Positions 12,521 to 25,700 of a DNA stretch of 64,000 nt are shown in pieces (the first letter of the stretch is position 1; each line of letters begins with the position of its first letter). The stretch comes from Pyrocephalus nanus (lineage: Eukaryota > Chordata > Aves > Passeriformes > Tyrannidae), in assembly GCA_038380795.1 (NCBI GenBank), contig CM076272.1, positions 186,001-250,000 of the forward strand, given 5' to 3'. Made by a program: the position numbers and the translations under genes. The notes beneath the pieces are model-generated. The model saw nothing but the letters and a program-made list of their open reading frames with translations. It was not told the DNA's origin and ran no database searches.

Positions 12521-14078
12521 CTCCTCAGTAATCCCAGGCCCTGGAGGAAAGAGAGGAAGTCTGGAGAAAAGAAGACTTAACCTTGGTCCAGGAAGATTGG
12601 GTTAGAGATCATTTAGGCAAATTTGACACCCACAAATTCATGGGCCCTGATGGGATGCACCCTTGAGTGCTGAGGGAGCTGGCAAATGTTATTGCTAAGC
12701 AGTTCTGAGGACTGGAGGACTGTCATTCCAGTCTCCAAAGAGGGCAAGATGGAGGCCATTCAGCCTCACCTTCATCCCTGGAAAGGTAATGGAACAACTC
12801 ATCCTGGATGTCATCTTTAAGTATATAGAGGTATAAAAGGCTATCAGGGGTAGTCAACATATGTTCACCGAGGGGAAAGCGTGTTTTACCAATCTGATAG
12901 CCTACTATGATGGCAAGACTGGCTGGCTAGATGAGGAGAGAGCAGTGGGTCTTGTCTACCTTGACTTCAGCAAAGCATTTGAAACTCTCTCCCATGATAT
13001 CCTCATGGCTCGGGAAGTGCGGGTTAGATGAGTGGGCAGTGAGGGGCATTGGGAACTGGCTGAATGGCAGAGCTCAGAGGGTTGTGATCAGTGACACAGA
13101 GTCTAGTTGGAGGCTGGGAGCCAGCAGTGTCCCCGGGGATCAGTGCTGGCTCCAGTCCTGTGCAACTCCCTGATCAGTGACCTGGCTTGAAGGACAGAGT
13201 GTATGCTCAGCACATCGGCTGATGCAGCGGGGTGCTTTGCTGCCATTCAGTGAGACCTGCACAGCCTGGAGAGTTGGGCAGGCAGGAACCTGATGAAGTT
13301 CCACAAAGTCAATCGTAGGGTCTTGCACCTGGGGAGGAATAACCCCAGGCACCAGAACAGGCCAGGGGCCAACCTGCTGGAAAACAGCTATATGGAGGAG
13401 GACCTGGGGCTCCTGGTGAACAACAAGGTGTCCATGAGCCAGCAGTGTGCCCTGGGGGACAAGAAGGCCAATGGTATCCTGGGATGCATCAGGAAGAGCA
13501 CTGCCAGCAGGTCGAGAGAGGTGATCCTGCCCCTCTGCTCAGCCCTGGTGAGGCACATCTGCAGTGCTGTGTCCAATCCTGGGCTCCTCAGGACAGAGAG
13601 ACACGGAGCTCCTGGAGTGAGGCCAGTGGAGGGCAACAAGGATGATCAAGGGACTGGAGCATCTCTCTTATGAGGAAAGGCTGAGGGAGCTGGGCCTGTT
13701 CACCCCTGAGAAGAGATCTCGGAGGGGACCTCATCAGTGCATGCAAATATCTGAAGGGAGGGTGTCACAAGATGGGGACAGACTCCTTTCAGTGCTGCCC
13801 AGCAAGAGGACAAGAGACAATAAGCACAAACTGAAACATGGGAAGTTCCACCTGAATACAAGGAAAAAATCCTTTACTTTTAGGGTGACTCAACACTGAA
13901 CAGGCTGCCCAGAGAGGTTGTGGAGTCACCTTATCTGGAAATATTCAAAACCCACCCAGATGTGATCCTGTGCAAACTGCTTTAATTGAGCATTCTTCAG
14001 CGAGGAGTTTGGACTGGATGATCTCCAGGGGTCCCTCCCAACCCCAACCATTCTATGACTGGTTCTGTGATTCTGTGG
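12521..14078 (+). mobile_element. CR1 LINE, about 1.5 kb 5'-truncated copy, sense
   Basis: Forward CR1 copy containing the last part of ORF2 and the 3' UTR. A broken reverse-transcriptase stretch encodes VYLDFSKAFETLSHD at 12954-12998, the non-LTR RT motif A with its catalytic aspartate (the usual AFD is AFE here). Other landmarks are gctgaatggcagagctcaga (about 13061-13080), the 'cctgggatgcatcaggaaga' block (about 13478-13497), the 'gaggaaaggctgagggagct' block (about 13671-13690), ggctgcccagagaggttgtg (about 13903-13922) and the tail tggactggatgatctcc through ttctgtgattctgtgg (about 14012-14078). Frameshifts and stops break the frame, so it is not autonomous. The left edge is uncertain (12503-12545). 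Confidence 0.95.
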
Positions 14079-17000
14079 TAAAGTTTACCAGGGGAAACTG
14101 CAAAGTGGTAATAGAATATTACCTCCTGTCAGAACATGTTTAATATGCTGTGTCACTATCGAGTCACAGTAATGATTTTGAGCTAATTTAGAAACAGCTT
14201 TCTTCTAAACCTATGTGTCAGGTTGGAACCAGAAGGAAGTGAACATTTTCAAGAGGAATTTCTGTGCTTATGTTTATCTATAGATACAGTTTTTAAAAGA
14301 TCACTTTAGTGAGTAAATGTATGGAATTACATTAGGCAAAAGTTGCATTGATGGAAACTTTTTGATGAGAATAAAAGTTAAAATCTGATTAGTGGATGGA
14401 TTCTTTAATTTGCCTCAATGTAATTTACTTTACTTCTGTAGACACCTCGGATTAAGGCCAAGCTGCAAATGGAATTAGTGTTGATAAGTCTCATTACCAT
14501 CAATAGCATCATCTCCAGTTGGAGACTGATAGTTACAGCATTAATATAAACAGTAAAACTGATCACACCACAACTTTGGATCCTGTCCTGCTCTTCCTGA
14601 ATTCTAGGGCTACTCTCCTACTGGCATTGGTAGCAATTGGAACAGGTCCAACTGACTCACTTGATGAGAGGCTTCTTTCTTAACTCCGTATTGGCTAAGC
14701 TGTGTAAGCAACTTGTTAAAAACTTTGATATATAATCCAGATATCTTCACAGTTGAGCAGTTCTGATTTATGCACTGTCTGCTGGTGGTAGCAATTTATT
14801 AGCAAGGGGATATGCACTCCTTCAGAAAAACTCTGCGTGTTTTATATAAGACTTTGACCTCAATTTTCTGTTTTCCTAATAATCTTTGAAATTTGTGACC
14901 TTAAGACCACACCTAATGTTGAATTACTATGTTATTTATTCAAATAATAGAGATGTTAAATTCACTTGTTTTTACAGACTATTTATAGTTTTTTCAAAAG
15001 AATACTTAGAAGGGATATTTTTAAACTACAGCAACTATGTGTTGTCATTAGCAGAGTTTCAGGCAAAAATACCATGTTTTTGGCTTTTTCATGTCAAGAC
15101 TATGGATTCAAGATGTTTTACTGTCTATAAATGATGCCTCCTAGATTTCTAGTGTACAGTTTGAATATATTTTGTACCACTGTGTCTTATTTGCAGTAAA
15201 ATTTGCTTGTTTGAATATCGTGGACTGCCCTGTGGAGAGAGCTATACATTAGCACATGACAGGAAAGTCATGGCCCCATGCAAGGGTATGGGAGGCAAGT
15301 GAGCTGTGCTGCTTCCAGATGGTATGAAATCCAGTGTTTATGGTGGCTGTGTGCTGTACCTCCCTAGCTGGGGCTGTGGAGAGGTATTTAAGGGTGTAGG
15401 TCACAAATGTTCAGCTCTTGCTCCCTGGCCTAGCAAAGGACTCGTGCACAAATTAGGCAGAAATTGATTTCTGGCTGTAGTTAGAACAGATTGCATTCAG
15501 GGACCTATTTTGGCAAGCATACAAATAAACTTACTGTGGACTTTCTGAAGTATGTGAGCTCCTGTTTGAAGCTGGATTTTACTTTTAAATTTAAAGGTGG
15601 TAATATCAGAACTTTTGATGAGGAGCTGTGTTTCGTCTGTCATTTGAGGCTATGCAGTACAACATTGATTCCACATTACCTGTGTACAGATGAAGCAATG
15701 TTTTGCTGATACCAGTTAAAATAGCAGTTCTCATTCTACATCTCTTTCATTATTTCTTAAAACTGGATTATATCCTTTGCAGCAGTAACAAGTGAAACCT
15801 GTGGCAGGCTTGCTGAACAGAAGAAGTCTTCTCTCCTTCACTTTAGTTTGCATTCATGTATTTGTGTGTAGGTTTCCAATTCAGTTTGTCTCGATTTTGG
15901 AAAATGGATAAAAAATATCATTATTTTTTTATTGACCCTAGAAGAGTGAATGAAACCAACATATTCTCCAGAGTCTGACCTCTGGAAAATTGCTTCTCCT
16001 TGAGCAGCAGAAATCCTGATATGTAATTTTCTGTGAGTTAGTGCCCTCATGTCCTAAACCTCTTCCTGCCATATCTTTCCGCATAAAGATAGCCTCTAAA
16101 TTGTTCACTGTTTACAGAGCCCTATTCTTCGGTGTTTCAATCTACTGTTAGTGGGTAGAGGTAGCAGGTAGGCAAGATGATAAAACAAATTTATTTTCCT
16201 CAGAAACTTAGAAAAATGATGAACAGACACTTTTTTATTTTGAACAAGAAGACTGATTAATGTAATCAGCATTGCTAATCCCATTTGGCACTAGCCACTG
16301 TTTAAATATCATCAACAAAGCATATTGTAAATGAGTTTGTAAAAGGAAGCATTGTAGTCGTGTTGTCATCATTTCACTGGAGGCTGTTAGTAGTCAGGAG
16401 CCACATACATTTGTCAGATCTGGCTTTTACTTCATCTGGAAAGATCAGTTTGGCGTGATAATCAATTAACGTTGCGTATTTCCAGTGTCCTTCCAGGTTG
16501 CAGTTCTGCTGTCTTTGTCATTAAAATACATGAATGACTTTTTAATTAAGTTACAAAGATTTGTGCACAGATTTTCCGTAGTAAACTGAGACTTGGTAGA
16601 GGCAGTCGAAAGTGTATTTTAAGATGAAATAAAAAACAGTTGACTGGACTTTGATGACACAAGAAATAGCCCCTCAATACTGTTTGCCTTTTTAAATTTC
16701 CATTACTTTTCTTCCTACAAGTTGCTGCTATTAAGATCATTTTAATATTAAAAATACAGTCTTTGGATGAAAGTAAAGAAATGTGATGCAAACTATTAAT
16801 AGGTTTAAGGAATTAGAAAAACAAAATTACGCTTTGAGCTGTTTATCAGAATTAAAGTATGTCTGTGGTAGTGTTGATATCTGGTATTTATTTGACTCAA
16901 GCTAGAAAAACAATGTAAGCGTTTCACTAGAGGGTGTTTCTTAAATTTAATTGTTACCATGGATAATGTAAGTTGACAGAATCTATAGTTGATGGGCAAG

Positions 17001-19662
17001 TCATCTGGAGTCTGCTTTCAAGAGTTTTATTTTGGCAGGCAGAGGACAGGTTGAAAACATGTCAGCAGAATGAAAACATTTTACTGCTTTTAGATACAGA
17101 TTTGTGCCAGGTCTGTACACAAACCATCAATACATCCTGCCCAGGTGGGTGTTGTTGAAGTACAGTGTGAAAAAAATGGTCATCGTAAAGGCAAACTTTA
17201 TTCAAAAAGAATTAATTTAATATTCAAAATAAATTCCTTTGAATACAGATATTAGAGCAAAAGGTTCTCCAGGAACATCCAACATCCTCTGAGGAATGTG
17301 TGTGTGTGAATGGAGGAAAATTCTGCATGGCAAAGGTGACTGATGGCAGTGTTTCATTCCAAGACCACACACAAATGATTTCTAGGCTCTATGAATTGTT
17401 CTTGAGGTCTGATAGAGCAGAATAATGTTCATACGTGGTTTAACTACATTTCCAGTCTGACAAATCTATGTTAGAATTTTTTTTGTTGGTCTGTGTCTGA
17501 ACATTGTTCTGCAGCTGTTGTTGACCTTTGTAAGAGCGGGACACTGAGCTGCCGCCAGGGACACCTGGTTTTCCCTGAGCTCCAGTGTAAAGAATCAAAA
17601 ACTGTAGGCTCCAGTGAAGTTGGAAGCTATCAGGGAGGGTGTGGTGGAGAGGTTTGGGTATTGTATTGCCAGCTGTTAAAGCTAGAAGCTGTTTGCTGCT
17701 TTGCTCAGTTGAAAGCAGGGATGTGGTCAGCAGGGACTGTACAGTCAGTCTGCTCAGAGCAGCATGAGCGAGATGCAGATGTTATCACACACGATTCAGG
17801 CTCGAATCATTTAGATACACAGAAGCTAAGCTTTCTGGTCCTAATTTCCAGACTGCCTTTCCTAAAACAGTGAGGGCCTGCTCCACTCTGTTTCTCATCC
17901 TCAGAGTTCAGTTCATTGCTTAAAATGGACCTTTTTTCTGCTTAAGTGATCTTAAAAGAGTATGTAAGCATATCAAGGCAGGCTGAGTCCTAAAATTAGT
18001 TAATGGCAACTGCGTAGAGAAGTTCAGAATAGGGGAGCATAACACAAGCAGAGGTTGAGTATCAAGTATAATAAGGAATGAGAAAGAAAGGGGAAAGCAA
18101 TTAGGAATATGTTGATTTAAGGGAGAAAGTGCAAAGAAGAAAGATAAAACTGACAGTGGAGCATCTTGCCAAATTTTTCCTGCTCTTGAAGCCAGCCCCC
18201 AGACAGCATGGAGCCAGTAATTATTCAGCTACTAAGTGGGGGGTAAAGTCCATTTTTAGAAAGTTGAAGGAGAGAGCTCTTCCTTCAAAATAATTTGGAA
18301 GCAGTGTTGCAAGTAGTGTACCAGTAACTAAAAAAATTTATCATAGACCATAATACCCGCACGTCTAGAAAACAGGGATTTCAGTTTGGATGGACTGGGA
18401 ACACAGGTGGATTTCTTAGCTAGTTTATACAAGTGAAAAATACCCCAACATGTAATACTGGCGCAGCATCACAGTTTGCAAGGAGTATTATATTCTCCTT
18501 ATCTTCATAAATGGGACATGGACTCATCAGGAGAGATTGTAAATACAAGCACAGCTTTGTGGACTGGAATTTCTGGAGTACATTGTAGTGGGGATACTGA
18601 TGTTAACAATTTTTTAAACTGCTTTCCTTTATTTTCTTGAATGAAGAGACCCTGTCATTGTGGAGTTTTTCCATGTCTGACTGATTTTAAGAACAGTAGT
18701 AGACAGTATAGCATGCCTACATTTAAATAAACATCATCTAAATTTTGTGCAGTCTAATTGGGGAGAGGTTGGGGAAAGATTGCTGATAATTTTCTACTAC
18801 ACTAATAAAACCTTTTGGCATAACTGTGGCTTCTAGTTTCACTCCATTAAGTGAACAAGTCCTGAGCATGCACAAAGACCTGTATTAAACTTGTAGATAG
18901 ACCTGAGGAGAAATTAAAGGCAATGAAATGAGACTAGCTGCTGCCAACAAGGAATTAAAACTGAAATATTACAAACCTCACAACCTGTCAGGTTTGTTTT
19001 TTTTTTTAATCAGTTGTGTTCAAGGGAGTAGCATCTGCACCTTTTATTTTTCTTCCTCTCCTGCTTCTTCTTGCAGTATTTTGACACAGCATTTTGTACA
19101 GATCACATGGCAGGTGCTCATGCGCCTTCTGCACTTGCTCAAATTCAGCATCTCATGGGGAACAAGGAACAGTGTTGGTCCTGAATGGCTGGAGGTGGTA
19201 GTGGCTGGGAGTTGGGAGGAGCAGGCAGGAGCTGGCAGAATTCCTTGGGGAGGAGGGAGCTGTTGTCTCTGCACATGTCCCATGCCAGGGCCTGGCTTGG
19301 TGGATGCTCATCTAAGGGATGTTGCCCCATGAGGGGCCCCTGTGAGATGACCAGTCCTGCGGGGGTGCTGACCTGTCATGAGTGCCTGCAGGGACTTGCT
19401 GACGCTCAACATTGCATGTGAGCTGTAGAAATTCTGTTTTCAGTTTTCCATCATTTCAAGAGCATCAAGTCTCGCTGTTCCTGTCTTTCCACACCTGTGG
19501 GAAGAATTTGAATTTGGTGCCCCACTTCCGCATTTCTTTAATTAACGCTACTGATTGCTCAACTTCTGTTTTCTCCTGCAGCCAGGTGGGTTTGCTCGCT
19601 CTCCTAGGCCCTTCAGATGTTGAAGTACCTGCAAAGGAAAAAAGTAATTATCTATTAATATT

Positions 19663-19704
19663 ATTGTCTCCATTTTCTCCAGGAATAGGAGAAATGGAGA
19701 CAAT
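19663..19704. other. Near-perfect inverted repeat (17-bp stem, 7-nt loop)
   Basis: The left arm attgtctccattttctcc (19663-19680) pairs with ggagaaatggagacaat (19688-19704) across the loop aggaata, with one bulged T. Pairing does not continue outside the arms. It could extrude as a cruciform or fold as an RNA hairpin, but it is shorter than a normal pre-miRNA. I recognise no known microRNA in it. Confidence 0.75.
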
Positions 19705-22700
19705 GAGTTTCTGCTATGCTATTTCTGTACTTCAGTGCTGTCAAGGTTTATGATTTCTGATCTGCAGTCTCACCCATCTGTGAGTTTATCTATCTGGAAG
19801 TAGCAGGTGACAGATAGAAAGTTTCCAGCTGAGAACACCCGAGTAAGCTTTCTTAAATATTAAAGTTTAATAACTTCCAATGGATGTAGATTTTTTACAT
19901 AGCCCTAGCCTAGCGAGACTGGAGAAGGGCAAGGTGGTTTCTAACAGACCGTATGTTACTGTCTTGGGTTTCAAGATTGTTTTGGGGTTACAGAGCACAT
20001 CAGAGAGAATTTTACTCTTCCTGAGTAAATGAGATGCTATTATGTGTCCAGAAGGGAGTTTCTTTAGCCTTTCCAAAGAAGATTTTAAGTACAGTGATGG
20101 CAGTATGGTAAAGGAAGCAGCAGAAACAAAGATGTGCAACAGTGTTTCTCTTATTATCTGCCCTAATCAGTCAGTGAAAATTCAAGTTGTATAACTAAAT
20201 TTCAAGCGTTAAGCTTACAGGGAGACTTGTGAAAGTAGGGGAGGGCCTAGAGAAATACTGATAAGAGCTTGTTATGAGTACTTGTTTGACTGCCAACTAC
20301 AAAGTAATCTCTTTCAGTGGCAAGAAGTTCAGTCCCTCCCATAATAACAAAAATTATCTGGTAGGAACTTTGTCATTGCAGATATCTGGATGAATTTTAT
20401 GTACTGATGGGGAGCTTAGTACAGTAGCCTACAGATCTTTAAGACATTTCCCGGGGAAAGAAGGATTAACGAGGACAACGCTGACATCTGATAGTTTTTG
20501 ACTGCTGGATGTTGATAAATGTTAATCATCAAAGAAGCTTCCATGACAAATCAAAGTTTTACTTTTTATATAAAACTTATATGATGCAAATCCACAAATA
20601 TAGTGGTTTTACAAGTTATGTAATGCTTTATTATTCATATAGCATGTAACATAATAGCATATAGCATATAATGAATCCTAACAGATTTTTTTATACTGTG
20701 AAATTTTTGGTGTTTTTGTGGCATGCACATGTTTCTCTTCTTAGGGAAGTTCTGAAAAGTATAAAGGTAGAAGCAGAGGTGGTGCAGAATATTCTGTAAA
20801 GGGGAGAAGGCTACTGAGCAAGTCCTTTTCTTACAGACAATACTGCATTGCCACAGTTCATTAAATGCCAGAGTGCAGAGGAATGAGGATCCTTCCTAGC
20901 TGTGAAGTTAGCCACCTAGAAGGAAACTGCTGTCTCTTTATACTAAAACTTGCATCAGCAATAGCAAATATAGTAGGAAGTGCTAATTAGCTTCTAGTCT
21001 CATGTGCTTCTTTTCTTTCATTTTTGAAGTGCATTTTGGAATGAGGAGAGGAAGCATAGGGCATCCCATCCAACTGGTGCTGCCTTCAGAATACTTTCAC
21101 TGCATGTTCAGAGGGACAATTCGTTGCTCAGGGTTTGCTGGGATAGAAACACCACTGTCACTGTTGCATCACAGGAACTTTCCCAAAGTTCTCTTTCTCC
21201 TGTTCCCCCAGTAAAAAAGGCTTCTGGTGAATGGCATCACTGGGGAAAATGGCTTCCATGCTCAGAGTGAACAAGTCACCAGGCGAAGGCATGAAGCCTC
21301 ACGGCAGCATTGCTTCATCTTCCCCATATACACCTCTGCTTCAGCTGCACGGTAGCTGCATAGCTACAGTGGACAAGCTGTCCTGAGCTGGTACTATAAT
21401 AATTCCTTTGCTGCCGTGGTCAAAATTGCAGTGTCCGAAGTATTGCTTCCAGATGTTCATCACAGTGTCAGTGTGTTCTTGCCACTAGCAGCAAACCTGA
21501 GTCACACCCTCGGTGGCTGAGAAAGAGTTAGTCAACCGTCTGGAGCCAGAAAAGGTACGTGCTGAAGACTGGAGCAGTGTGAGAGAATGGCTGATGAGCA
21601 GGCAGGAGGCTGTGAAGTGCCATTCAGCATCTCGGCAGAGGGGTGTAGGATGTGGCTCACAGGGCAAAGGAAAAGGGCAAAGCTCATAGGGCAAAGCTGT
21701 GGGGTTGCCCTGGATTGGCTGAGCCTGGTGTTCTTCATGGCTATGTGGCAGCTACAGTGACGTGTTGAGGGGAGGCTGGAGTGGACACAGATCGGGACCT
21801 GGGGAACAGAGGCTGCGTTTGCCCTGTAAGATAAGGTATGGAGTGGAAAGTGAAAAGGGAAAGAAATGAGGTGAAGACTGTGGAAACCTGGTCATGTCAG
21901 CATGTCTTCATACTGAAAGCACTGCAGGCCAGGAACTTCTTTACCTATAAATTCACTAAGACTGACTTACATGTAAGGGCCACAGATGCCAGTACTGTGA
22001 TTTGGTAAAAGAAAAAAGCTTTCCTGGAATTCTTTCTCTTTTCTAGGCAAACTGTTTTGCTAATCTTTCCTCAGTCCAGATACTACACCCTCCATCCCTT
22101 ATGTGATATAGTCACTTCCCCACTTCTCTCTATTTTGACTGCTAAGAAAATTCAGTTGGTTAATAACAGCTCATTTGGGGAGAAAACAGGAACAGTGTCT
22201 TGATCTTGAACTCCTGCTCACATATCTATATTACTGAGTCATGGATAAGTAGATGTTGAATACTTCAATTAGGCATTCTTCATTTTCCTTCCACCTTCTG
22301 TTTCTCTTCAGGTTTTAATCTCTGTGGGTTAGAAAATGCCAGTGGACTATGGGGATTGTCAAAAACTAATAATAATTAAAATTCCTTGCTATAAAAAGCA
22401 GTGTACGTTACTTTCGAGCTGAAAGCATTAGAACACTTTCCAGGAATTCCAGCATATTAAATTCTGCTGTGACATTTGACTTACACCATGGTAATTTTTT
22501 TTCCTGCCTCAGTGCAGTGTAATGACAGTAAGTCCCTGTTTTGTAAATAAGTTCCCACACAAATTCCTCATGACATCGCGTGTGGGGGTTCACATAATAA
22601 AAAAAGGAATGTTTCCCTTTTCTTCATGTGTCTTTACAAACCAGTGTCAAATTTTCTCTGAAGACGTGGTGTCTACCTAACTGAGCTACTAGATCTTCAC

Positions 22701-25700
22701 TTGGTCACCTCTGGTAATGTTCAGAAGTGCTGTATTCTTAATTGACCTCATTGATAAGCAGATTAAAAAAAAAAAAGGGAAAAGGAAAACATTTTGTAAT
22801 ATTCAACAGCATAATCCAGTTGCTGTAGTTGATTGGACTGGCCAATTCAGGCTGCTTTGGTGACAACTGAACCTCAGAACTGGCTTGACTGCTTACATAG
22901 GCATTCCCCAACTGGAATGCTGACAATAAGAGCGGCACAGCTGCCTTCATCACCAGCCTCTGGCTGGGCTTCACATCACAGAGGTGGAAAAGAGAAAGCA
23001 AGGCTTGAGCTCAGATCTGTTCTCTTGAGACTGTACTCTATTGGATCCTGTGAAATTCTATTAAGGTCCTTACTGATACAGTTAATTTAAGTTGTGCTGA
23101 TCTGTTTCCAAATTGTGCTGGAGACTAAACTTCAGGGGCAAAACGGGTAATTGAAATTCACTTTCTCCATGATCACTGATGTGTTGGCACTGAACGTATA
23201 CTGCAGCTATGAATTTATTTTTATATGCCCAGGGCTTTATAAGCAAAATCTGCATCACTTGACTAATGTAAGAACAACTTTTTTTTTAACTTACTGCTTG
23301 TGTACTGGAAAAGAAATCTATCCCTTTTTGGTTATCCAGATTTGGTTAGTAAGCACTTCTTTTATATTTGTAAAAAATTGTTGATAGTTTGATATTAGCT
23401 TCATAAAAGGAGAGCTGTTTTGAAACAAAAAATTCCAACTATTAAGTGATTCCCTTGCAGTCCTGCAGCCTCATCAGAGATTGTGTTCTACTCAGAAACG
23501 GCCCACCATTCACAGAGCCCAGGTTCTGGCCAAAATGGAATTGTTTGGCACTCGCAGGTGAGCACATTTCCAGAACAAGATCAAGTATTCTGATTTCTGA
23601 CGGTTGCTCTTGCACGAGGGCACAGTGGAGATCTATCAAACGTTAAAGGGAACATATTGCCAGTTTAGATTCGAATTAGAATTTGATTACAATTTACTGC
23701 CTTAATGGTGTCAGACACGTCCAGTTCCTGTGTTGTAATAGTTCTGTCTGTTCCACCTGCACTCTGAAATAGGTTTGTTATGGTCACTCAGAAGAATGTT
23801 TTAATAAGTTGCTTTTGAGATGGAAGTGCAATATTGCTGCTGCTGAGATGGATCCGGGCCACACATGCAGCCGTAGCTGGAAGGAGTGGGAGGCTGTGCA
23901 GGTGTCTCTTGGTGTGCCCAGGATACCAACACCTGAAACAATAGCACCTGAATTTCCTCATTAGAAGTCTAAAGAAAATATTTAACTAGGAAGCTTTGCA
24001 TTGAAATGAAATATGCCTAGAACCAAACAGAAAATGGTATTCATGTGTCCTGAATACTTACTCGTGATACCAGTGGTAACTTCTTTTTTATTATTTTTTG
24101 TTGTGAGATTTCTACAGAATACATTGGATACTTCAAGGTTAAAAGCTGGTGGGATCTCCTTCTTCACCCCATATTTTCTTAGCAACAAAAGCCATACAAT
24201 TTATTTTGTATTCCTTGGTATTTTTCAACCCATATCTCCTGTTACTAACTTTTTTAGAAGTTATTTTATTGCATCTTGTCATAAGAAAAGGCAAAAATAA
24301 AATGTGTATCTGTTTAGCCCAAGGGAAGGAGAAAGAGGATGGAAAACAAAGACAGAAAGGTCATTCTCAGCAATTAGACACCTCTTTCTCCAGTAACAAA
24401 GTAATTGACAATTATACAGGTGAATTCACATCAATGGTAACAGTATTTTCAGAGGCTTGACCACACCACAAAATAATATTTTGTATTCTCTGGACGTGTC
24501 CTTCGTAATTCTCTTGCATTTTAGTTAATTGTATTTAATGGGAGTTGTGATATTTTCATATGCTAGCTAACATATCAGTATTTGTTCTGCTTTTCTACTT
24601 TTCCTAGATGTATATATGGTCTCTATAAAACTAAAACAAGGACATATGCTGTTGTTTCTTTCCTATTGTCTGTTCAGCTTTGAATACTGCACAGGGCGCT
24701 ATAAAGTGCTGGAATATATCAGTTACTTATAAATTACTTATGTGATTCTGGTATTACAGTAGGAGTCATGTGGAAAATGCCATGACCATCTGCAGAGTGG
24801 AAATCTGAAAACACTGCAATACCATATACAGCTTCTATTCATTCCACAGGGCACTGAAATCCATCTGAAGAATGGCACTTTTTGGCTATAAAATGATTGA
24901 GACTGGTGATACAAATAGATTTTAAGAGTGCCTCCTGTGTATGTCTGAAAGCAGCTGTACAGTACCAGATCAGTGTTTTATATGAGCTGTTTTGGATGTA
25001 GAAACATTAAAAATAGTAGCATTTATTCTAAGGAAAATAACAGGATAGTCACAAACAAAGCAGAATTTACCATGGTCTGGGCTGCAGCTGAATTTTTTCT
25101 AGGGCCATAGCAATGTCACAAGCAGCAGACAAGCAGAAGGATGTGGAAGCCTGGCGTTCACAGGAAGTGTGCTGTTGCCATCATGGTCCTCCAGCACTTT
25201 TCTAGTGCTTTGGCCTCTGTGCAGGTTTAGCTTAGATGAAGTTTTATTTTCAGGTTATGAGTGTAGTTTTTATATCTCTTTCTATTCTGACAGTCAGTCA
25301 AAGAAATGCATTGTCTTATTGAGGGGTAGGTGTTCTATTTTTCCCTTAGCTCAGCTGGGAGTCTGCTTTGCTCCTGTGTGCTGCAGTGACATGGAGAATT
25401 TCAGAGGACTTGTGAGAGTCCAGGAGAGAATTCCCATGATACACTTGATGTGAAGAGGCCTGAGTTTTTCCTGCTCCAGCTCCCACCGTAGGAGGGGGCA
25501 TGATGAAGTGGGCTTGTGGCACTCTGCTTATTTACACAAGGAACTGCTGGAGCCCCAGGCAATACAGATATGACTTGCCTTCCCCTGGGCTGCACCCTCT
25601 AGAGGAAAAGAAGTGCCAGATCTGCCCAAAGAAATATGGACAGATGAAAACTTATGCAGGGTCACCTGATGAGGAGGGGACTGGAATGGAAGGACAGCTT

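Noticed and set aside
12931..13899. Several open frames of 66-126 codons
   Set aside because: They lie inside the CR1 copy and are broken remnants or wrong-frame translations of its ORF2 and 3' UTR.
15203..15480. Possible solo LTR with a tatttaag box
   Set aside because: No TG...CA ends with target-site duplication, no polyadenylation signal at the right spacing and no primer-binding site.
18928..19332. 134-codon open frame
   Set aside because: It is overlapped by antisense frames, has no recognisable domain, contains a T11 run near its start and has no convincing exon borders.
21485..21560. Possible exon ending at gaaaag/gtacgt
   Set aside because: The donor is good but the preceding frame encodes nothing recognisable and no convincing acceptor with a branch region is in place. 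One strong donor word is expected by chance in this much DNA.
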